Shown in pieces: positions 29,844 through 39,866 of a stretch of DNA of 64,000 nt. Made by a program: the position numbers and the translations under genes. The stretch spans positions 434,001-498,000 of the forward strand of contig NZ_CP123228.1 of the NCBI RefSeq assembly GCF_029855045.1, read 5' to 3'. How positions within the stretch are numbered: position 1 is the first letter of the stretch; every line of letters begins with the position of its first letter. The stretch is from Piscinibacter sp. XHJ-5 (GTDB lineage Bacteria > Pseudomonadota > Gammaproteobacteria > Burkholderiales > Burkholderiaceae_C). Below the pieces are notes generated by a model. The model had not been told where the DNA came from and ran no database searches. It was given only the letters and a program-made list of their open reading frames with translations.

Positions 29844-30350
29844 ATGATCAAGGTCGGAGACAGGCTGCCCGCGGGCAAGCTGCAGGAGTACATCGAGGTC
29901 GAAGGCGAAGGGTGCTCGATCGGCCCGAACGCGTTCGACGTCGAGAAGGAGACCACCGGCAAGAAGATCGCCGTCTTCGCCTTGCCCGGCGCCTACACGC
30001 CGACCTGCTCGGCCAAGCACGTTCCCGGCTTCGTCGAGAAGGCCGACCAGCTGAAAGCCGCCGGCATCGACGAGATCTGGTGCGTGTCGGTGAACGACGC
30101 CTTCGTGATGGGCGCCTGGGGCCGAGACCAGAAGACCGCCGGCAAGGTCCGCATGATGGCCGACGGAAGCGCCGAGTGGACCAAGGCGCTTGGCCTCACG
30201 CAGGACCTGACCTCCAAGGGCATGGGCGTGCGCTCGCAGCGCTTCTCGATGCTCGTGGACAACGGGGTCGTCAAGACCCTGAACATCGAGGCGCCGGGCA
30301 AGTTCGAGGTGAGCAACGCCGAAACGATGCTTGCGCAGGCCAAGGGATGA
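29844..30350 (+). CDS. Peroxiredoxin, Prx5 family
   Basis: This 168-aa thiol peroxidase reduces hydrogen peroxide and alkyl hydroperoxides. The Prx5 active-site motif PGAYTPTCSAKH has the peroxidatic Cys at residue 55 and Thr52. The central DEIWCVSVNDAFVMGAWGRD is typical of the family; other Cys are at 24 and in IWCVSV. An upstream in-frame ATG exists, but GGAGG before MIKVGDRLP fixes the start. It interrupts the S10-spc junction: rpsQ is upstream and the spc promoter is downstream. Whether it is read from the S10 transcript is unknown. Confidence 0.92.
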   Translation: MIKVGDRLPAGKLQEYIEVEGEGCSIGPNAFDVEKETTGKKIAVFALPGAYTPTCSAKHVPGFVEKADQLKAAGIDEIWCVSVNDAFVMGAWGRDQKTAGKVRMMADGSAEWTKALGLTQDLTSKGMGVRSQRFSMLVDNGVVKTLNIEAPGKFEVSNAETMLAQAKG

Positions 30351-30359
30351 TGGGCCGGC

Positions 30360-30389
30360 TTGACAGGGGTTCTTCCTGCAAGTCATAAT
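30360..30389 (+). promoter_or_regulatory. Candidate spc operon promoter
   Basis: A perfect TTGACA (30360-30365), an 18-bp spacer and CATAAT (30384-30389) lie just after the peroxiredoxin stop. The rplN start is about 170 nt further on. It would restart transcription for the spc and alpha genes after the peroxiredoxin insertion. Confidence 0.82.
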
Positions 30390-30561
30390 CGCCGACTTCG
30401 CCGGAATTTCGGGCGCAGCGAACGCTGCGAGCAGAGTCCGGCTCCGCCCAAACCGCAAGCGCGGCATTCAGCCGGACTTGTGAGACGGGCCCAAGACTGA
30501 TCGCGCGCCGGCTTCATGGTGGTCATGGGGCGGCAACCGGTTCAAGTTGGGGACAGAGAAC

Positions 30562-30930
30562 ATGATTCAAATGCAGTCGCGGCTGGACGTCGCGGACAAC
30601 ACTGGCGCGAAAACCGTCATGTGCATCAAGGTGCTGGGCGGCTCCAAGCGGCGCTATGCCGGCATCGGCGACGTGATCAAGGTCAGCATCAAGGAAGCTG
30701 CACCGCGTGGTCGCGTGAAGAAGGGCGAGGTCTACAGCGCCGTCGTCGTGCGTACTGCCAAGGGCGTGCGCCGCCAGGACGGCTCGCTGGTTCGCTTCGA
30801 CGGCAATGCTGCCGTGCTGCTGAACGCCAAGCTCGAGCCCATCGGCACCCGCATCTTCGGCCCGGTCACGCGCGAGCTGCGCACCGAGCGCTTCATGAAG
30901 ATCGTTTCGCTGGCTCCGGAAGTTCTCTAA
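30562..30930 (+). CDS. rplN: 50S ribosomal protein L14
   Basis: This 122-aa protein forms an inter-subunit bridge. [20 protein letters not shown] is the universal start; an ATG five codons earlier is in frame but not conserved. [20 protein letters not shown] and the C-terminal [12 protein letters not shown] match the family. It is first in the spc operon here. Confidence 0.98.
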   Translation: MIQMQSRLDVADNTGAKTVMCIKVLGGSKRRYAGIGDVIKVSIKEAAPRGRVKKGEVYSAVVVRTAKGVRRQDGSLVRFDGNAAVLLNAKLEPIGTRIFGPVTRELRTERFMKIVSLAPEVL

Positions 30931-30951
30931 GCCGCGGTGTAAGGACAGGCC

Positions 30952-31269
30952 ATGAACAAGATTCGCAAAGGCGACCAGGTCATCGTGTTGACCGGGCGCG
31001 ACAAGGGCAAGCGCGGCACCGTGACGCAGCGCGTCGACGACGACCACGTGCTCGTCGATGGCGTCAACGTCGTCAAGAAGCACGTCAAGCCGAACCCCAT
31101 GAAGGGCACCACCGGCGGCATCGTCGACAAGACCATGCCGATCGACCAGTCCAACGTTGCCATCTTCAACCCGGCGACCGGCAAGGCCGACCGCGTCGGC
31201 TTCAAGTTCCTGGCAGACAAGACCAAGGTCCGCGTCTACAAGTCCAGCGGCGAAGAGATCAAGGCGTAA
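30952..31269 (+). CDS. rplX: 50S ribosomal protein L24
   Basis: This 105-aa assembly initiator has an N-terminal KOW motif ([19 protein letters not shown]) followed by [25 protein letters not shown] precedes the ATG. Confidence 0.98.
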   Translation: MNKIRKGDQVIVLTGRDKGKRGTVTQRVDDDHVLVDGVNVVKKHVKPNPMKGTTGGIVDKTMPIDQSNVAIFNPATGKADRVGFKFLADKTKVRVYKSSGEEIKA

Positions 31270-31278
31270 GAGGTCCAC

Positions 31279-31833
31279 ATGGCTGAGCAACAAACCGCGC
31301 GCCTGCAGCAGGTCTACCGCGAGAAGATCGTCTCCGAACTCGTCAAGAAGTTCGGCTACAAGTCGGTGATGGAGGTCCCGCGCCTCACCAAGATCACGCT
31401 CAACATGGGCGTCAGCGAGGCGGTGTCGGACAAGAAGGTCATGGACCACGCCGTCGGCGACCTGACCAAGATCGCCGGCCAGAAGCCCGTTGTCACCAAG
31501 TCGAAGAAGGCGATTGCCGGCTTCAAGATCCGTGACGGCGTGCCCATCGGCACCATGGTCACGCTGCGTGGCGTGCGCATGTACGAGTTCCTCGACCGCT
31601 TCGTCACGATCGCGCTGCCGCGCGTGCGCGACTTCCGCGGCATCTCGGGCCGTTCGTTCGACGGCCGCGGCAACTACAACATCGGGGTCAAGGAACAGAT
31701 CATCTTCCCCGAGATCGAGTACGACAAGATCGATGCGGTGCGTGGCCTGAACATCAGCATCACCACGACTGCGAAGACGGATGACGAGTGCAAGGCACTG
31801 CTCGCCGCCTTCAAATTCCCGTTCAAGAACTGA
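31279..31833 (+). CDS. rplE: 50S ribosomal protein L5
   Basis: This 184-aa 5S-rRNA-binding protein contacts P-site tRNA. It contains [40 protein letters not shown] and the C-terminal [19 protein letters not shown]. In E. coli S8 represses the spc mRNA near the L5 start; no such fold was resolved here. Confidence 0.98.
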   Translation: MAEQQTARLQQVYREKIVSELVKKFGYKSVMEVPRLTKITLNMGVSEAVSDKKVMDHAVGDLTKIAGQKPVVTKSKKAIAGFKIRDGVPIGTMVTLRGVRMYEFLDRFVTIALPRVRDFRGISGRSFDGRGNYNIGVKEQIIFPEIEYDKIDAVRGLNISITTTAKTDDECKALLAAFKFPFKN

Positions 31834-31841
31834 GGTGGCCC

Positions 31842-32147
31842 GTGGCTAAACTTTCCCTCATCCAGCGCGAGAAGAAGCGCGAGCAACTGGTCGCCAAGTT
31901 CGCCAAGAAGCACGCGGAGCTGACGGCTATCGCGAACGACGCGAAGAAGTCCGACGAAGAGCGTTATGCCGCCCGCCTGGAGCTGCAGAAGCTGCCCCGC
32001 AACGCCTATCCGACCCGTCTGCGCAACCGCTGCGAGATGACCGGTCGCCCGCGTGGCACCTTCCGCCAGTTCGGCCTGGGTCGCAACAAGATCCGCGAGT
32101 TGGCCTTCAAGGGCGACATCCCGGGTGTCGTCAAGGCCAGCTGGTAA
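31842..32147 (+). CDS. rpsN: 30S ribosomal protein S14 (zinc-free type)
   Basis: This 101-aa protein starts at GTG (31842), preceded by GAGGTGG; the frame is open upstream into rplE, but [17 protein letters not shown] is the conserved start. It is the long form without the zinc ribbon: [11 protein letters not shown] holds a lone Cys. The C-terminus is [11 protein letters not shown]. Confidence 0.97.
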   Translation: MAKLSLIQREKKREQLVAKFAKKHAELTAIANDAKKSDEERYAARLELQKLPRNAYPTRLRNRCEMTGRPRGTFRQFGLGRNKIRELAFKGDIPGVVKASW

Positions 32148-32173
32148 TCGGCTCGACGATCAGGAGATATCCA

Positions 32174-32569
32174 ATGAGCATGAGTGATCCTATCGCCGAT
32201 ATGCTGACCCGCATCCGCAACGCGCAGATGGTCGAGAAGACCAGCGTCGTGATGCCGTCGTCGAAGCTGAAGGTGGCGATCGCCCAGGTCCTGAAGGACG
32301 AGGGCTACATCGAGAACTTCGCCGTCGTGGGCGAGCCGGCCAAGCCGCAGCTCGAGGTGACGCTGAAGTACTACGCCGGACGCCCCGTCATCGAGCACAT
32401 CGAGCGCGTGAGCCGTCCGGGCCTGCGCATCTACAAGGGCCGGCACGACATCCCGAACGTGATGAACGGCCTCGGCGTGGCCATCGTCACCACGCCCAAG
32501 GGCGTGATGACCGACCGCAAGGCGCGCCAGGCCGGTGTCGGCGGCGAAGTCCTCTGCTACGTCGCCTAA
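32174..32569 (+). CDS. rpsH: 30S ribosomal protein S8
   Basis: This 131-aa protein binds the central domain of 16S rRNA and, in E. coli, regulates the spc operon. The start at 32174 ([11 protein letters not shown]) has AGGAGA at seven bases; a second ATG two codons on is possible. The C-terminal [20 protein letters not shown] is the family signature. Confidence 0.98.
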   Translation: MSMSDPIADMLTRIRNAQMVEKTSVVMPSSKLKVAIAQVLKDEGYIENFAVVGEPAKPQLEVTLKYYAGRPVIEHIERVSRPGLRIYKGRHDIPNVMNGLGVAIVTTPKGVMTDRKARQAGVGGEVLCYVA

Positions 32570-32584
32570 GGGGGAGAGAAGGAA

Positions 32585-33118
32585 ATGTCCCGCGTAGGAA
32601 AAATGCCGATCAGCGTCCCGCAAGGCGTGGATGTGTCGATCAAGGGCGATCAGATCAACGTGAAGGGCTCGCTCGGCACGCTGGCGCGCACCATCAATCC
32701 GCTCGTCGCCGTGAAGACCGAAGGCGGCAAGGTGACGTTCATGCCGGCCAACGAGAGCGTCGAGGCCGACGCGATGTCCGGCACGATGCGCGCGCTGGTG
32801 GCCAACATGGTCAACGGCGTCAGCAAGGGCTTCGAGAAGAAGCTGACGCTGGTCGGCGTGGGCTTCCGCGCCCAGGCGCAAGGCCAGAAGCTCAACCTGC
32901 AGATCGGCTTCTCGCACCCGGTGGCCAAGGACATGCCCGCCGGCATCACCGTGCAGACGCCGACGCAGACCGAGATCCTCATCAAGGGATCCGACCGCCA
33001 GGTGGTGGGTCAGATCGCCGCTGAAGTGCGCGCCCTCCGTCCGCCCGAGCCGTACAAGGGCAAGGGCATCCGCTATACGGACGAGCGCGTGGTCCTCAAA
33101 GAGACCAAGAAGAAGTAA
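32585..33118 (+). CDS. rplF: 50S ribosomal protein L6
   Basis: This 177-aa protein has two repeated domains and lies near the sarcin-ricin loop. [19 protein letters not shown] and the C-terminal [20 protein letters not shown] are conserved. AAGGA precedes the ATG. Confidence 0.99.
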   Translation: MSRVGKMPISVPQGVDVSIKGDQINVKGSLGTLARTINPLVAVKTEGGKVTFMPANESVEADAMSGTMRALVANMVNGVSKGFEKKLTLVGVGFRAQAQGQKLNLQIGFSHPVAKDMPAGITVQTPTQTEILIKGSDRQVVGQIAAEVRALRPPEPYKGKGIRYTDERVVLKETKKK

Positions 33119-33130
33119 GGAGCGACGACC

Positions 33131-33496
33131 ATGTTGAACAAGAAAGATCAGCGTATTCGCCGTTCCCGCCAGACGCGCGCGCGTATCTCCGTGCAGCGCG
33201 TGGCCCGCCTGACGGTGCATCGCACCAACCTGCACATCTACGCCAGCGTCATTTCCGACGACGGCCAGAAGGTGCTGGCAAGCGCCTCGACCGCCGAAGC
33301 GGACGTGCGCAAGGAGCTCGGTGCCGCCGGCAAGGGCGGCAATGCCGCCGCCGCCGCCGTCATCGGCAAGCGCATCGCCGAGAAGGCCAAGGCTGCCGGC
33401 ATCGAGCGCGTGGCCTTCGATCGCGCGGGCTTCGCCTACCACGGCCGCGTCAAGGCGCTGGCCGAGGCCGCGCGCGAAGCTGGCCTGCAGTTCTGA
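33131..33496 (+). CDS. rplR: 50S ribosomal protein L18
   Basis: This 121-aa 5S-rRNA-binding protein has [20 protein letters not shown] in its basic N-terminus and [20 protein letters not shown] at the C-terminus. AAGGAG precedes the ATG, 12 bp after rplF. Confidence 0.98.
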   Translation: MLNKKDQRIRRSRQTRARISVQRVARLTVHRTNLHIYASVISDDGQKVLASASTAEADVRKELGAAGKGGNAAAAAVIGKRIAEKAKAAGIERVAFDRAGFAYHGRVKALAEAAREAGLQF

Positions 33497-33527
33497 CCCC
33501 GGCACCGGCGACGAATAGGAAAGACAA

Positions 33528-34046
33528 ATGGCAAAGTTTCAACCTCGCGCCCAGACCGAAGGCAACGACGACGGTCTGAAGGAAAAGATGATCGCGGTGA
33601 ACCGCGTCACCAAGGTGGTCAAGGGCGGACGCACGCTGAGCTTCGCGGCGCTGACCGTCGTCGGCGACGGCGACGGCCGCATCGGCATGGGCAAGGGCAA
33701 GGCCAAGGAAGTGCCGGTGGCGGTGCAGAAGGCCATGGAATCGGCCCGCCGCAACATGATCAAGGTGTCGCTGAAGAACGGCTCCATCCACCACCGCGTG
33801 GTGGGCGAGCACGGTGCTTCGCGCGTGCTGATGGCGCCGGCCAAGCAGGGTGACGGCATCATCGCGGGCGGCCCCATGCGTGCCGTGTTCGAGGTGATGG
33901 GCGTGACCGACATCGTCGCCAAGAGCCTGGGCTCGACGAATCCGTACAACCTGGTCCGCGCCACCCTGAATGCGCTGAAGGCGACGAGCACGCCGGCGGA
34001 GATCGCCGCCAAGCGCGGGCTCACGGTCGAAGAAATCCTCGGCTGA
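33528..34046 (+). CDS. rpsE: 30S ribosomal protein S5
   Basis: This 172-aa protein is involved in decoding accuracy. The double-stranded-RNA-binding-like domain has [20 protein letters not shown], and [20 protein letters not shown] and [20 protein letters not shown] are intact. The loop residues where spectinomycin resistance arises (VVKGGR) look wild-type. AGGAAAG precedes the ATG. Confidence 0.98.
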   Translation: MAKFQPRAQTEGNDDGLKEKMIAVNRVTKVVKGGRTLSFAALTVVGDGDGRIGMGKGKAKEVPVAVQKAMESARRNMIKVSLKNGSIHHRVVGEHGASRVLMAPAKQGDGIIAGGPMRAVFEVMGVTDIVAKSLGSTNPYNLVRATLNALKATSTPAEIAAKRGLTVEEILG

Positions 34047-34060
34047 GGCTGGAGCACCCC

Positions 34061-34243
34061 ATGAGCGACAAGAAAACCGTCAAGGTCAAGCTGGTCAAGA
34101 GCATCGCCGGCACCAAGGAATCGCACCGCGCCACGGTCCGGGGCCTGGGCTTGCGCAAGCTCAACAGCGAGCGCGAGCTGGAAGACACGCCGGCCGTGCG
34201 CGGCATGATCAACAAGGTCTCGTACCTGGTGAAGGTGCTGTAA
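34061..34243 (+). CDS. rpmD: 50S ribosomal protein L30
   Basis: This 60-aa protein contains [20 protein letters not shown] and [20 protein letters not shown], the complete family pattern. GGAG precedes the ATG. It sits in its usual place between rpsE and rplO. Confidence 0.98.
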   Translation: MSDKKTVKVKLVKSIAGTKESHRATVRGLGLRKLNSERELEDTPAVRGMINKVSYLVKVL

Positions 34244-34266
34244 GCGCCTGCCACTGAGGAAAGAAC

Positions 34267-34698
34267 ATGGAACTCAACACCATCAAGCCGGGCGAAGGCG
34301 CCAAGCATGCCAAGCGCCGCGTCGGCCGCGGCATCGGTTCAGGCCTGGGCAAGACGGCCGGCCGTGGTCACAAGGGCCAGAAGTCGCGTTCCGGCGGCTA
34401 CCACAAGGTGGGCTTCGAGGGCGGCCAGATGCCGCTGCAGCGCCGCCTGCCCAAGCGCGGCTTCAAGTCGCAGTCGCTGCAATTCAACTTCGAGGTCACG
34501 CTGAAGGACCTCGAGCGCCTGGGCGCCGCCGAAGTCGACCTGCTGACGCTCAAGCAAGCCGGCCTCGTGGGCGAGCTTGCAAAAGTGGTCAAGGTCATCA
34601 AGTCGGGTGAACTGACCAAGAAGGTCGCGCTCAAGGGCATAGGCGCGACGGCCGGCGCCAAGGCCGCGATCGAAGCCGCCGGCGGCTCGGTCGCCTGA
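34267..34698 (+). CDS. rplO: 50S ribosomal protein L15
   Basis: This 143-aa protein binds several 23S rRNA domains late in assembly. The N-terminal Gly/Arg-rich [20 protein letters not shown] and the loop [17 protein letters not shown] are conserved. GAGGAAAG precedes the ATG. secY follows after 35 bp. Confidence 0.98.
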   Translation: MELNTIKPGEGAKHAKRRVGRGIGSGLGKTAGRGHKGQKSRSGGYHKVGFEGGQMPLQRRLPKRGFKSQSLQFNFEVTLKDLERLGAAEVDLLTLKQAGLVGELAKVVKVIKSGELTKKVALKGIGATAGAKAAIEAAGGSVA

Positions 34699-34733
34699 TC
34701 GACCGGCGGCATTCACTCGGAAATCGACACTTC

Positions 34734-36044
34734 GTGGCAACCAACGCGACTCAGCTGGCCAAGAGCGGCAAGTTCGGCGACCTGCGTCGCCGGCTCGTCT
34801 TCTTGCTGCTCGCGCTCGTGGTCTACCGCATCGGCGCGCACATCCCCGTGCCGGGCATCGACCCGAACGCGCTGCAGGAACTGTTCAAGGGCCAGCAGGG
34901 CGGCATCCTGAACCTGTTCAACATGTTCTCGGGCGGCGCGCTTTCGCGCTTCACCGTGTTCGCGTTGGGCATCATGCCGTACATCTCCGCGTCGATCATC
35001 ATGCAGCTGATGACCTACGTGGTGCCTTCGCTCGAATCGCTGAAGAAGGAGGGCGAATCGGGTCGCCGAAAGATCACGCAATACACGCGCTACGGCACGC
35101 TGGGCCTCGCCATCTTCCAGTCGCTCGGCATCGCGCTGGCGCTCGAAGGCTCCCAGGGCCTGGTCATCAATCCGGGGTTCGGCTTCCGCCTCACGGCGGT
35201 GGTGAGCCTCGTGGCCGGCACGATGTTCCTGATGTGGCTGGGTGAGCAGATCACCGAGCGCGGCCTCGGCAACGGCATCTCCATCCTCATCTTCGCCGGC
35301 ATTGCCGCCGGGCTGCCGGCTGCCATCGGCGGACTGCTGGAGCTGATCCGAACCGGCGCGATGAGCGTGCTGGTGGCGCTGTTCATCGTCGCCATCGTGG
35401 GACTGGTGACCTTCGTCGTCGTGTTCGTCGAGCGAGGACAACGCAAGATCCTGGTCAACTACGCCAAGCGCCAGGTCGGCAACAAGGTCTATGGCGGCCA
35501 GTCGTCGCACCTGCCGCTCAAGCTCAACATGTCGGGCGTGATCCCACCGATCTTCGCTTCGTCGATCATCTTGCTGCCGGCCACCGTGGTGGGCTGGTTC
35601 GCCACCGGCGACGGCCTGCGCTGGCTCAAGGACATCGCCAGCCTGCTGTCGCCGGGGCAGCCCATCTACGTGATGCTGTACGCCGCGGCGATCGTGTTCT
35701 TCTGCTTCTTCTACACGGCACTCGTGTTCAACAGCCGCGAGACGGCCGACAACCTGAAGAAGAGCGGTGCGTTCATCCCGGGCATCCGTCCGGGCGAGCA
35801 GACGGCACGCCACATCGACCGAATCCTGTCGCGGCTGACGCTGGCCGGTGCGATCTACATCACGCTGGTGTGCCTGCTGCCCGAGTTCCTGGTGCTGAAG
35901 TACAACGTCCCCTTCTACTTCGGCGGCACGTCGCTGTTGATCATCGTCGTCGTGACGATGGACTTCTGGGCACAGGTGCAGAGCTACGTGATGAGCCAGC
36001 AGTACGAATCGCTGCTGAAGAAGGCCAATTTCAAGGCGAGCTGA
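34734..36044 (+). CDS. secY: Preprotein translocase subunit SecY
   Basis: This 436-aa protein forms the protein-conducting channel with SecE. Ten hydrophobic segments are distributed over the length. [20 protein letters not shown] and the C-terminal LLKKANFK are family landmarks. It starts at GTG, with only a weak GGAA upstream; [20 protein letters not shown] follows. The weak initiation may keep this membrane protein below ribosomal-protein levels. Confidence 0.98.
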   Translation: MATNATQLAKSGKFGDLRRRLVFLLLALVVYRIGAHIPVPGIDPNALQELFKGQQGGILNLFNMFSGGALSRFTVFALGIMPYISASIIMQLMTYVVPSLESLKKEGESGRRKITQYTRYGTLGLAIFQSLGIALALEGSQGLVINPGFGFRLTAVVSLVAGTMFLMWLGEQITERGLGNGISILIFAGIAAGLPAAIGGLLELIRTGAMSVLVALFIVAIVGLVTFVVVFVERGQRKILVNYAKRQVGNKVYGGQSSHLPLKLNMSGVIPPIFASSIILLPATVVGWFATGDGLRWLKDIASLLSPGQPIYVMLYAAAIVFFCFFYTALVFNSRETADNLKKSGAFIPGIRPGEQTARHIDRILSRLTLAGAIYITLVCLLPEFLVLKYNVPFYFGGTSLLIIVVVTMDFWAQVQSYVMSQQYESLLKKANFKAS

Positions 36045-36096
36045 GAAGGCGAGCCGCACGCAAGACGAAACGGGAAGACAAGACTGACGACACGGC

Positions 36097-36315
36097 ATGG
36101 CCAAAGACGACGTCATTCAGATGCAGGGCGAGATTCTCGAGAACCTCCCCAACGCCACGTTTCGCGTGAAGCTGGAGAACGGGCACATCGTGCTCGGCCA
36201 CATCTCCGGAAAGATGCGCATGCACTACATCCGCATCCTGCCGGGCGACAAGGTGACGGTCGAGCTCACGCCCTACGACCTGAGTCGGGCCCGCATCGTG
36301 TTCCGGGCCAAGTGA
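36097..36315 (+). CDS. infA: Translation initiation factor IF-1
   Basis: This 72-aa single OB-fold protein blocks the A site during initiation. [20 protein letters not shown] and [20 protein letters not shown] are conserved, as is the end FRAK. It lies between secY and rpmJ, as in many beta-proteobacteria. A canonical ribosome-binding site is not obvious. Confidence 0.98.
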   Translation: MAKDDVIQMQGEILENLPNATFRVKLENGHIVLGHISGKMRMHYIRILPGDKVTVELTPYDLSRARIVFRAK

Positions 36316-36379
36316 AGACCAACGGAACACGGGAACGAGACAGAACTGAAAGCGGCCTGACAAGGCTTAGGAGAAGAGC

Positions 36380-36493
36380 ATGAAAGTTGCAGCATCGGTC
36401 AAGAAGATGTGCCGGAATTGCAAGATCATCCGTCGCAAGGGCGTGGTGCGCGTGATCTGTACCGATCCGCGCCACAAGCAGCGCCAAGGCTGA
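36380..36493 (+). CDS. rpmJ: 50S ribosomal protein L36 (zinc-binding type)
   Basis: This 37-aa protein is read from ATG 36380 to TGA 36493. It begins [15 protein letters not shown] and ends DPRHKQRQG. The zinc ligands Cys11, Cys14, Cys27 and His32 are all present, so it is the C+ form. GGAGAAG precedes the start. Confidence 0.97.
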   Translation: MKVAASVKKMCRNCKIIRRKGVVRVICTDPRHKQRQG

Positions 36494-36527
36494 TCCACAG
36501 CCACGACGACCGTATTAGGACAAGCAC

Positions 36528-36890
36528 ATGGCACGCATTGCTGGTATCAACATTCCGCCCCACAAGCACGCCGAGATCGGCCTGACTGCGATCTACGGCA
36601 TCGGCCGCTCGACCGCGCAGAAGATCTGCGACGCGACCGGGGTCCCCTACAGCCGCAAGATCAAGGACCTGACCGACGCCGATCTGGAAAAGATCCGCGA
36701 AGAGATCGGCCGCATCACGATCGAAGGCGACCTGCGGCGCGAGATGTCCATCAACATCAAGCGCCTGATGGACCTCGGCTGCTATCGCGGTTTCCGTCAC
36801 CGCCGTGGCCTGCCGGTCCGCGGCCAGCGCACCCGCACGAATGCCCGCACCCGCAAGGGTCCGCGCAAGTCGGGCGCGGTCAAGAAGTAA
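36528..36890 (+). CDS. rpsM: 30S ribosomal protein S13
   Basis: This 120-aa protein bridges to the 50S subunit and contacts P-site t[23 protein letters not shown] and the C-terminal [20 protein letters not shown] are family signatures. AGGAC precedes the ATG. It begins the alpha-operon segment. Confidence 0.99.
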   Translation: MARIAGINIPPHKHAEIGLTAIYGIGRSTAQKICDATGVPYSRKIKDLTDADLEKIREEIGRITIEGDLRREMSINIKRLMDLGCYRGFRHRRGLPVRGQRTRTNARTRKGPRKSGAVKK

Positions 36891-36925
36891 GCAGCGCGTC
36901 GGCAAGAGATTGAGAGAAGGTCAAC

Positions 36926-37327
36926 ATGGCTAAAGCACCGAATACCGCCGCCCAGCGCGTGCGCAAGAAGGTCCGCAAGAACGTGGCGGACGGCATTGCA
37001 CACGTCCACGCGTCGTTCAACAACACGATCATCACGATCACCGACCGCCAGGGTGGCGCCCTGTCTTGGGCGTCCAGCGGCGGCCAGGGCTTCAAGGGCT
37101 CGCGCAAGAGCACGCCGTTCGCTGCCCAGGTCGCGGCTGAAGTGGCGGGTCGCGCGGCCCAGGAGCAGGGCATCAAGAACCTCGACGTGCGCATCAAGGG
37201 GCCGGGCCCCGGCCGCGAGTCGTCGGTGCGTGCGCTGGCCTCGTTGGGCATCCGCATCAACTCCATCTCGGACGTGACGCCGGTTCCGCACAACGGCTGC
37301 CGTCCGCAAAAGCGCCGTCGGATCTGA
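36926..37327 (+). CDS. rpsK: 30S ribosomal protein S11
   Basis: This 133-aa platform protein has [37 protein letters not shown] and the C-terminal [17 protein letters not shown], all conserved. GAGAAGG precedes the ATG. A 153-bp gap to rpsD follows without an obvious promoter. Confidence 0.99.
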   Translation: MAKAPNTAAQRVRKKVRKNVADGIAHVHASFNNTIITITDRQGGALSWASSGGQGFKGSRKSTPFAAQVAAEVAGRAAQEQGIKNLDVRIKGPGPGRESSVRALASLGIRINSISDVTPVPHNGCRPQKRRRI

Positions 37328-37480
37328 CCGCGCTCGTTCCGCTGTCGGCGGGCTTCGCGGCCTCGCCGGCATTTGTCATTGAAGTTCGTCATTGAAGACC
37401 ACCGTCTGAGCGCTCACAACAACACTCGCCAGACTCGCGCCGGCCGCCAGGCCGGCGTCAGATGAAGCAAAGGAAAGCAC

Positions 37481-38104
37481 GTGGCACGTTATCTTGGACC
37501 CAAGGCCAAACTCTCCCGCCGTGAAGGCACCGACCTGTTCCTGAAGAGCGCCCGCCGCGCCATCAGCGACAAGGCCAAGTTCGACAGCAAGCCCGGCCAG
37601 CACGGCCGCACTTCCGGTTCCCGCACGTCCGACTTCGGCCTGCAGCTGCGCGAAAAGCAGAAGGTCAAGCGCATGTACGGCGTCCTGGAGCGCCAGTTCC
37701 GCCGCTACTTCGAGGAAGCCGAGCGCCGCAAGGGCAACACTGGCGCCAACCTGCTGACGCTGCTCGAGTCGCGCCTGGACAACGTCGTCTATCGCATGGG
37801 CTTCGGCTCCACCCGCGCCGAAGCTCGCCAGCTGGTGTCGCACAGGGGCATCACCGTGAACGGTCAGGTCGTCAACATCGCCTCTTACCTGGTGAAGGTC
37901 GGTGACACGGTTGCCGTGCGCGAGAAGGCGAAGAAGCAGCTGCGCGTCACCGACGCGGTGAAGCTGGCCGAGTCGATCGGCATGCCGGCCTGGGTGCAGG
38001 TCGACGCGTCCAAGCTCGAGGGGGTGTTCAAGAAGACGCCGGACCGCGACGAGTTCGGTTCCGACATCAAGGAAGCCCTCATCGTCGAGCTCTACTCGCG
38101 GTAA
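37481..38104 (+). CDS. rpsD: 30S ribosomal protein S4
   Basis: This 207-aa primary assembly protein represses the alpha operon in E. coli. It starts at GTG with AAAGGA upstream. [20 protein letters not shown] and the S4 domain [20 protein letters not shown] with [15 protein letters not shown] are present. The N-terminal region lacks the four-Cys zinc knuckle, so it is the zinc-free form. Confidence 0.98.
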   Translation: MARYLGPKAKLSRREGTDLFLKSARRAISDKAKFDSKPGQHGRTSGSRTSDFGLQLREKQKVKRMYGVLERQFRRYFEEAERRKGNTGANLLTLLESRLDNVVYRMGFGSTRAEARQLVSHRGITVNGQVVNIASYLVKVGDTVAVREKAKKQLRVTDAVKLAESIGMPAWVQVDASKLEGVFKKTPDRDEFGSDIKEALIVELYSR

Positions 38105-38217
38105 GAGACATCTGGACGCTTCGCGTGCCGGGCACGAAGCGTTTCTTCCCAAGCCCGGCACGGTCCATCAGCCTTATCGGTGTAACGAGCCGAGGGTATT
38201 GAGAGGAACAGGACTCA

Positions 38218-39207
38218 ATGCAAACCAATCTGCTGAAACCCAAAGCCATCAACGTCGAGCCGCTCGGTCACAACCGCGCCAAGGTCACGCTCGAGCCTTT
38301 CGAGCGCGGCTACGGCCACACGCTGGGCAATGCCCTGCGTCGCGTGCTGCTGTCGTCGATGGTGGGTTACGCGCCGACCGAAGTCACGATCGCCGGAGTG
38401 CTGCACGAGTACTCGACGATCGACGGCGTGCAGGAAGACGTGGTTCACATCATGCTCAACCTGAAGGGCGTGGTGTTCCGCCTGCACAACCGCGACGAGG
38501 TCACGCTGGTGCTGCGCAAGGAAGGGGAAGGCCCGGTCACGGCCGGCGACATCCAGACGCCGCACGACGTCGAGATCATCAACCCCGACCATGTCATCGC
38601 CCACCTGTCGCAAGGCGGCAAGCTGGACATGCAGATCAAGGTCGAGAAGGGCCGCGGCTACGTGCCGGGCAACCTGCGCCGCTTCGGCGACGAGCCCACC
38701 AAGTCGATCGGCCGCATCGTCCTCGACGCGTCGTTCTCGCCGGTGGCGCGCGTCAGCTACACCGTGGAAAGCGCGCGCGTCGAGCAGCGCACCGACCTCG
38801 ACAAGCTGGTGATGGAGATCGTCACCAACGGCGCGATCTCGCCCGAAGAAGCGATTCGCGCGTCGGCCAAGATCCTCGTCGAGCAGCTCGCCGTGTTCGC
38901 GCAGCTCGAAGGCCAGGTCGGCGACATCTTCGACCAGCCGGCCGCCCAGCGCAGCACGCAGTTCGACCCCATCCTGCTGCGCCCCGTCGACGAGCTCGAG
39001 CTCACCGTGCGTTCGGCCAACTGCCTGAAGGCCGAGAACATCTACTACATCGGCGACCTGATCCAGCGCACCGAGACCGAGCTGCTCAAGACGCCGAACC
39101 TGGGCCGCAAGTCGCTCAACGAGATCAAGGAAGTGCTGGCGTCGCGCGGACTCACCCTCGGCGCTCGCCTCGAGAACTGGCCGCCCCAGGGCCTGGACAA
39201 GCGTTAA
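38218..39207 (+). CDS. rpoA: DNA-directed RNA polymerase subunit alpha
   Basis: This 329-aa subunit nucleates polymerase assembly and contacts UP elements and activators. The N-terminal dimerisation domain has [20 protein letters not shown]. The C-terminal domain has [20 protein letters not shown], then [19 protein letters not shown] and [21 protein letters not shown] precedes the ATG. A hairpin-rich 175-bp gap separates it from rplQ. Confidence 0.99.
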   Translation: MQTNLLKPKAINVEPLGHNRAKVTLEPFERGYGHTLGNALRRVLLSSMVGYAPTEVTIAGVLHEYSTIDGVQEDVVHIMLNLKGVVFRLHNRDEVTLVLRKEGEGPVTAGDIQTPHDVEIINPDHVIAHLSQGGKLDMQIKVEKGRGYVPGNLRRFGDEPTKSIGRIVLDASFSPVARVSYTVESARVEQRTDLDKLVMEIVTNGAISPEEAIRASAKILVEQLAVFAQLEGQVGDIFDQPAAQRSTQFDPILLRPVDELELTVRSANCLKAENIYYIGDLIQRTETELLKTPNLGRKSLNEIKEVLASRGLTLGARLENWPPQGLDKR

Positions 39208-39218
39208 CCGACGACACC

Positions 39219-39286
39219 TGGCCGATGGGTACATCGGCCACCCTCCGAGAGGGTAGCCACTGGGCTTGGGGCGGCCCGGCGCCCAG
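39219..39286 (+). promoter_or_regulatory. Three tandem hairpins between rpoA and rplQ
   Basis: TGGCCGATG (39219-39227) pairs perfectly with CATCGGCCA (39232-39240). ACCCTC (39240-39245) pairs with GAGGGT (39249-39254). CTGGGC (39260-39265) pairs with GCCCAG (39281-39286). There is no T tract. The last two hairpins resemble the GC-rich intergenic repeat seen elsewhere in the window. This could be a stability or processing element. Confidence 0.6.
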
Positions 39287-39382
39287 CGGCTTCTCGGAAC
39301 CCAACAGGGTCGCCAATGCGGCCCGGTGCAACCGGCAGTACCTGACACGGCTGCCGGCATTCATAAGGAAAGGAACAGCACC

Positions 39383-39781
39383 ATGCGTCACCGTCACGGA
39401 CTTCGCAAACTCAACCGCACCAGCGAGCATCGCCAGGCGATGCTGCGCAACATGTGCAACTCGCTGCTGACGCACGAGGCGATCAAGACCACGGTCCCCA
39501 AGGCCAAGGAACTGCGCCGCGTCGTCGAGCCGCTGATCACCCTGGCCAAGGAGCCGACGCTGGCCAACAAGCGCCTCGCGTTCGATCGCACGCGCGACCG
39601 CGACGTCGTGGTCAAGCTGTTCGGCGAGCTGGGTCCGCGCTACCAGTCGCGTCCGGGCGGCTACACCCGCATCCTGAAGATGGGCTTCCGCGTCGGCGAC
39701 AACGCGCCGATGGCCTTCGTCGAACTCGTCGATCGTCCGGAACCGGTCGAAGCCGAAGAAACCGCCGACAACGCCGAGTAA
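39383..39781 (+). CDS. rplQ: 50S ribosomal protein L17
   Basis: This 132-aa tunnel-exit protein starts [20 protein letters not shown], with AAGGAAAGGAAC upstream; the open frame further upstream is not conserved. [20 protein letters not shown] is the signature. It is the last ribosomal gene of the cluster. Confidence 0.98.
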   Translation: MRHRHGLRKLNRTSEHRQAMLRNMCNSLLTHEAIKTTVPKAKELRRVVEPLITLAKEPTLANKRLAFDRTRDRDVVVKLFGELGPRYQSRPGGYTRILKMGFRVGDNAPMAFVELVDRPEPVEAEETADNAE

Positions 39782-39866
39782 GCCGGCTTCTCTCCCCGCC
39801 GCAAGGGCCAGCGCATGCTGGCCCTTCGCGCTTCTGGCGCGCGCCGCTTTGGCACACTCGCAGCCC

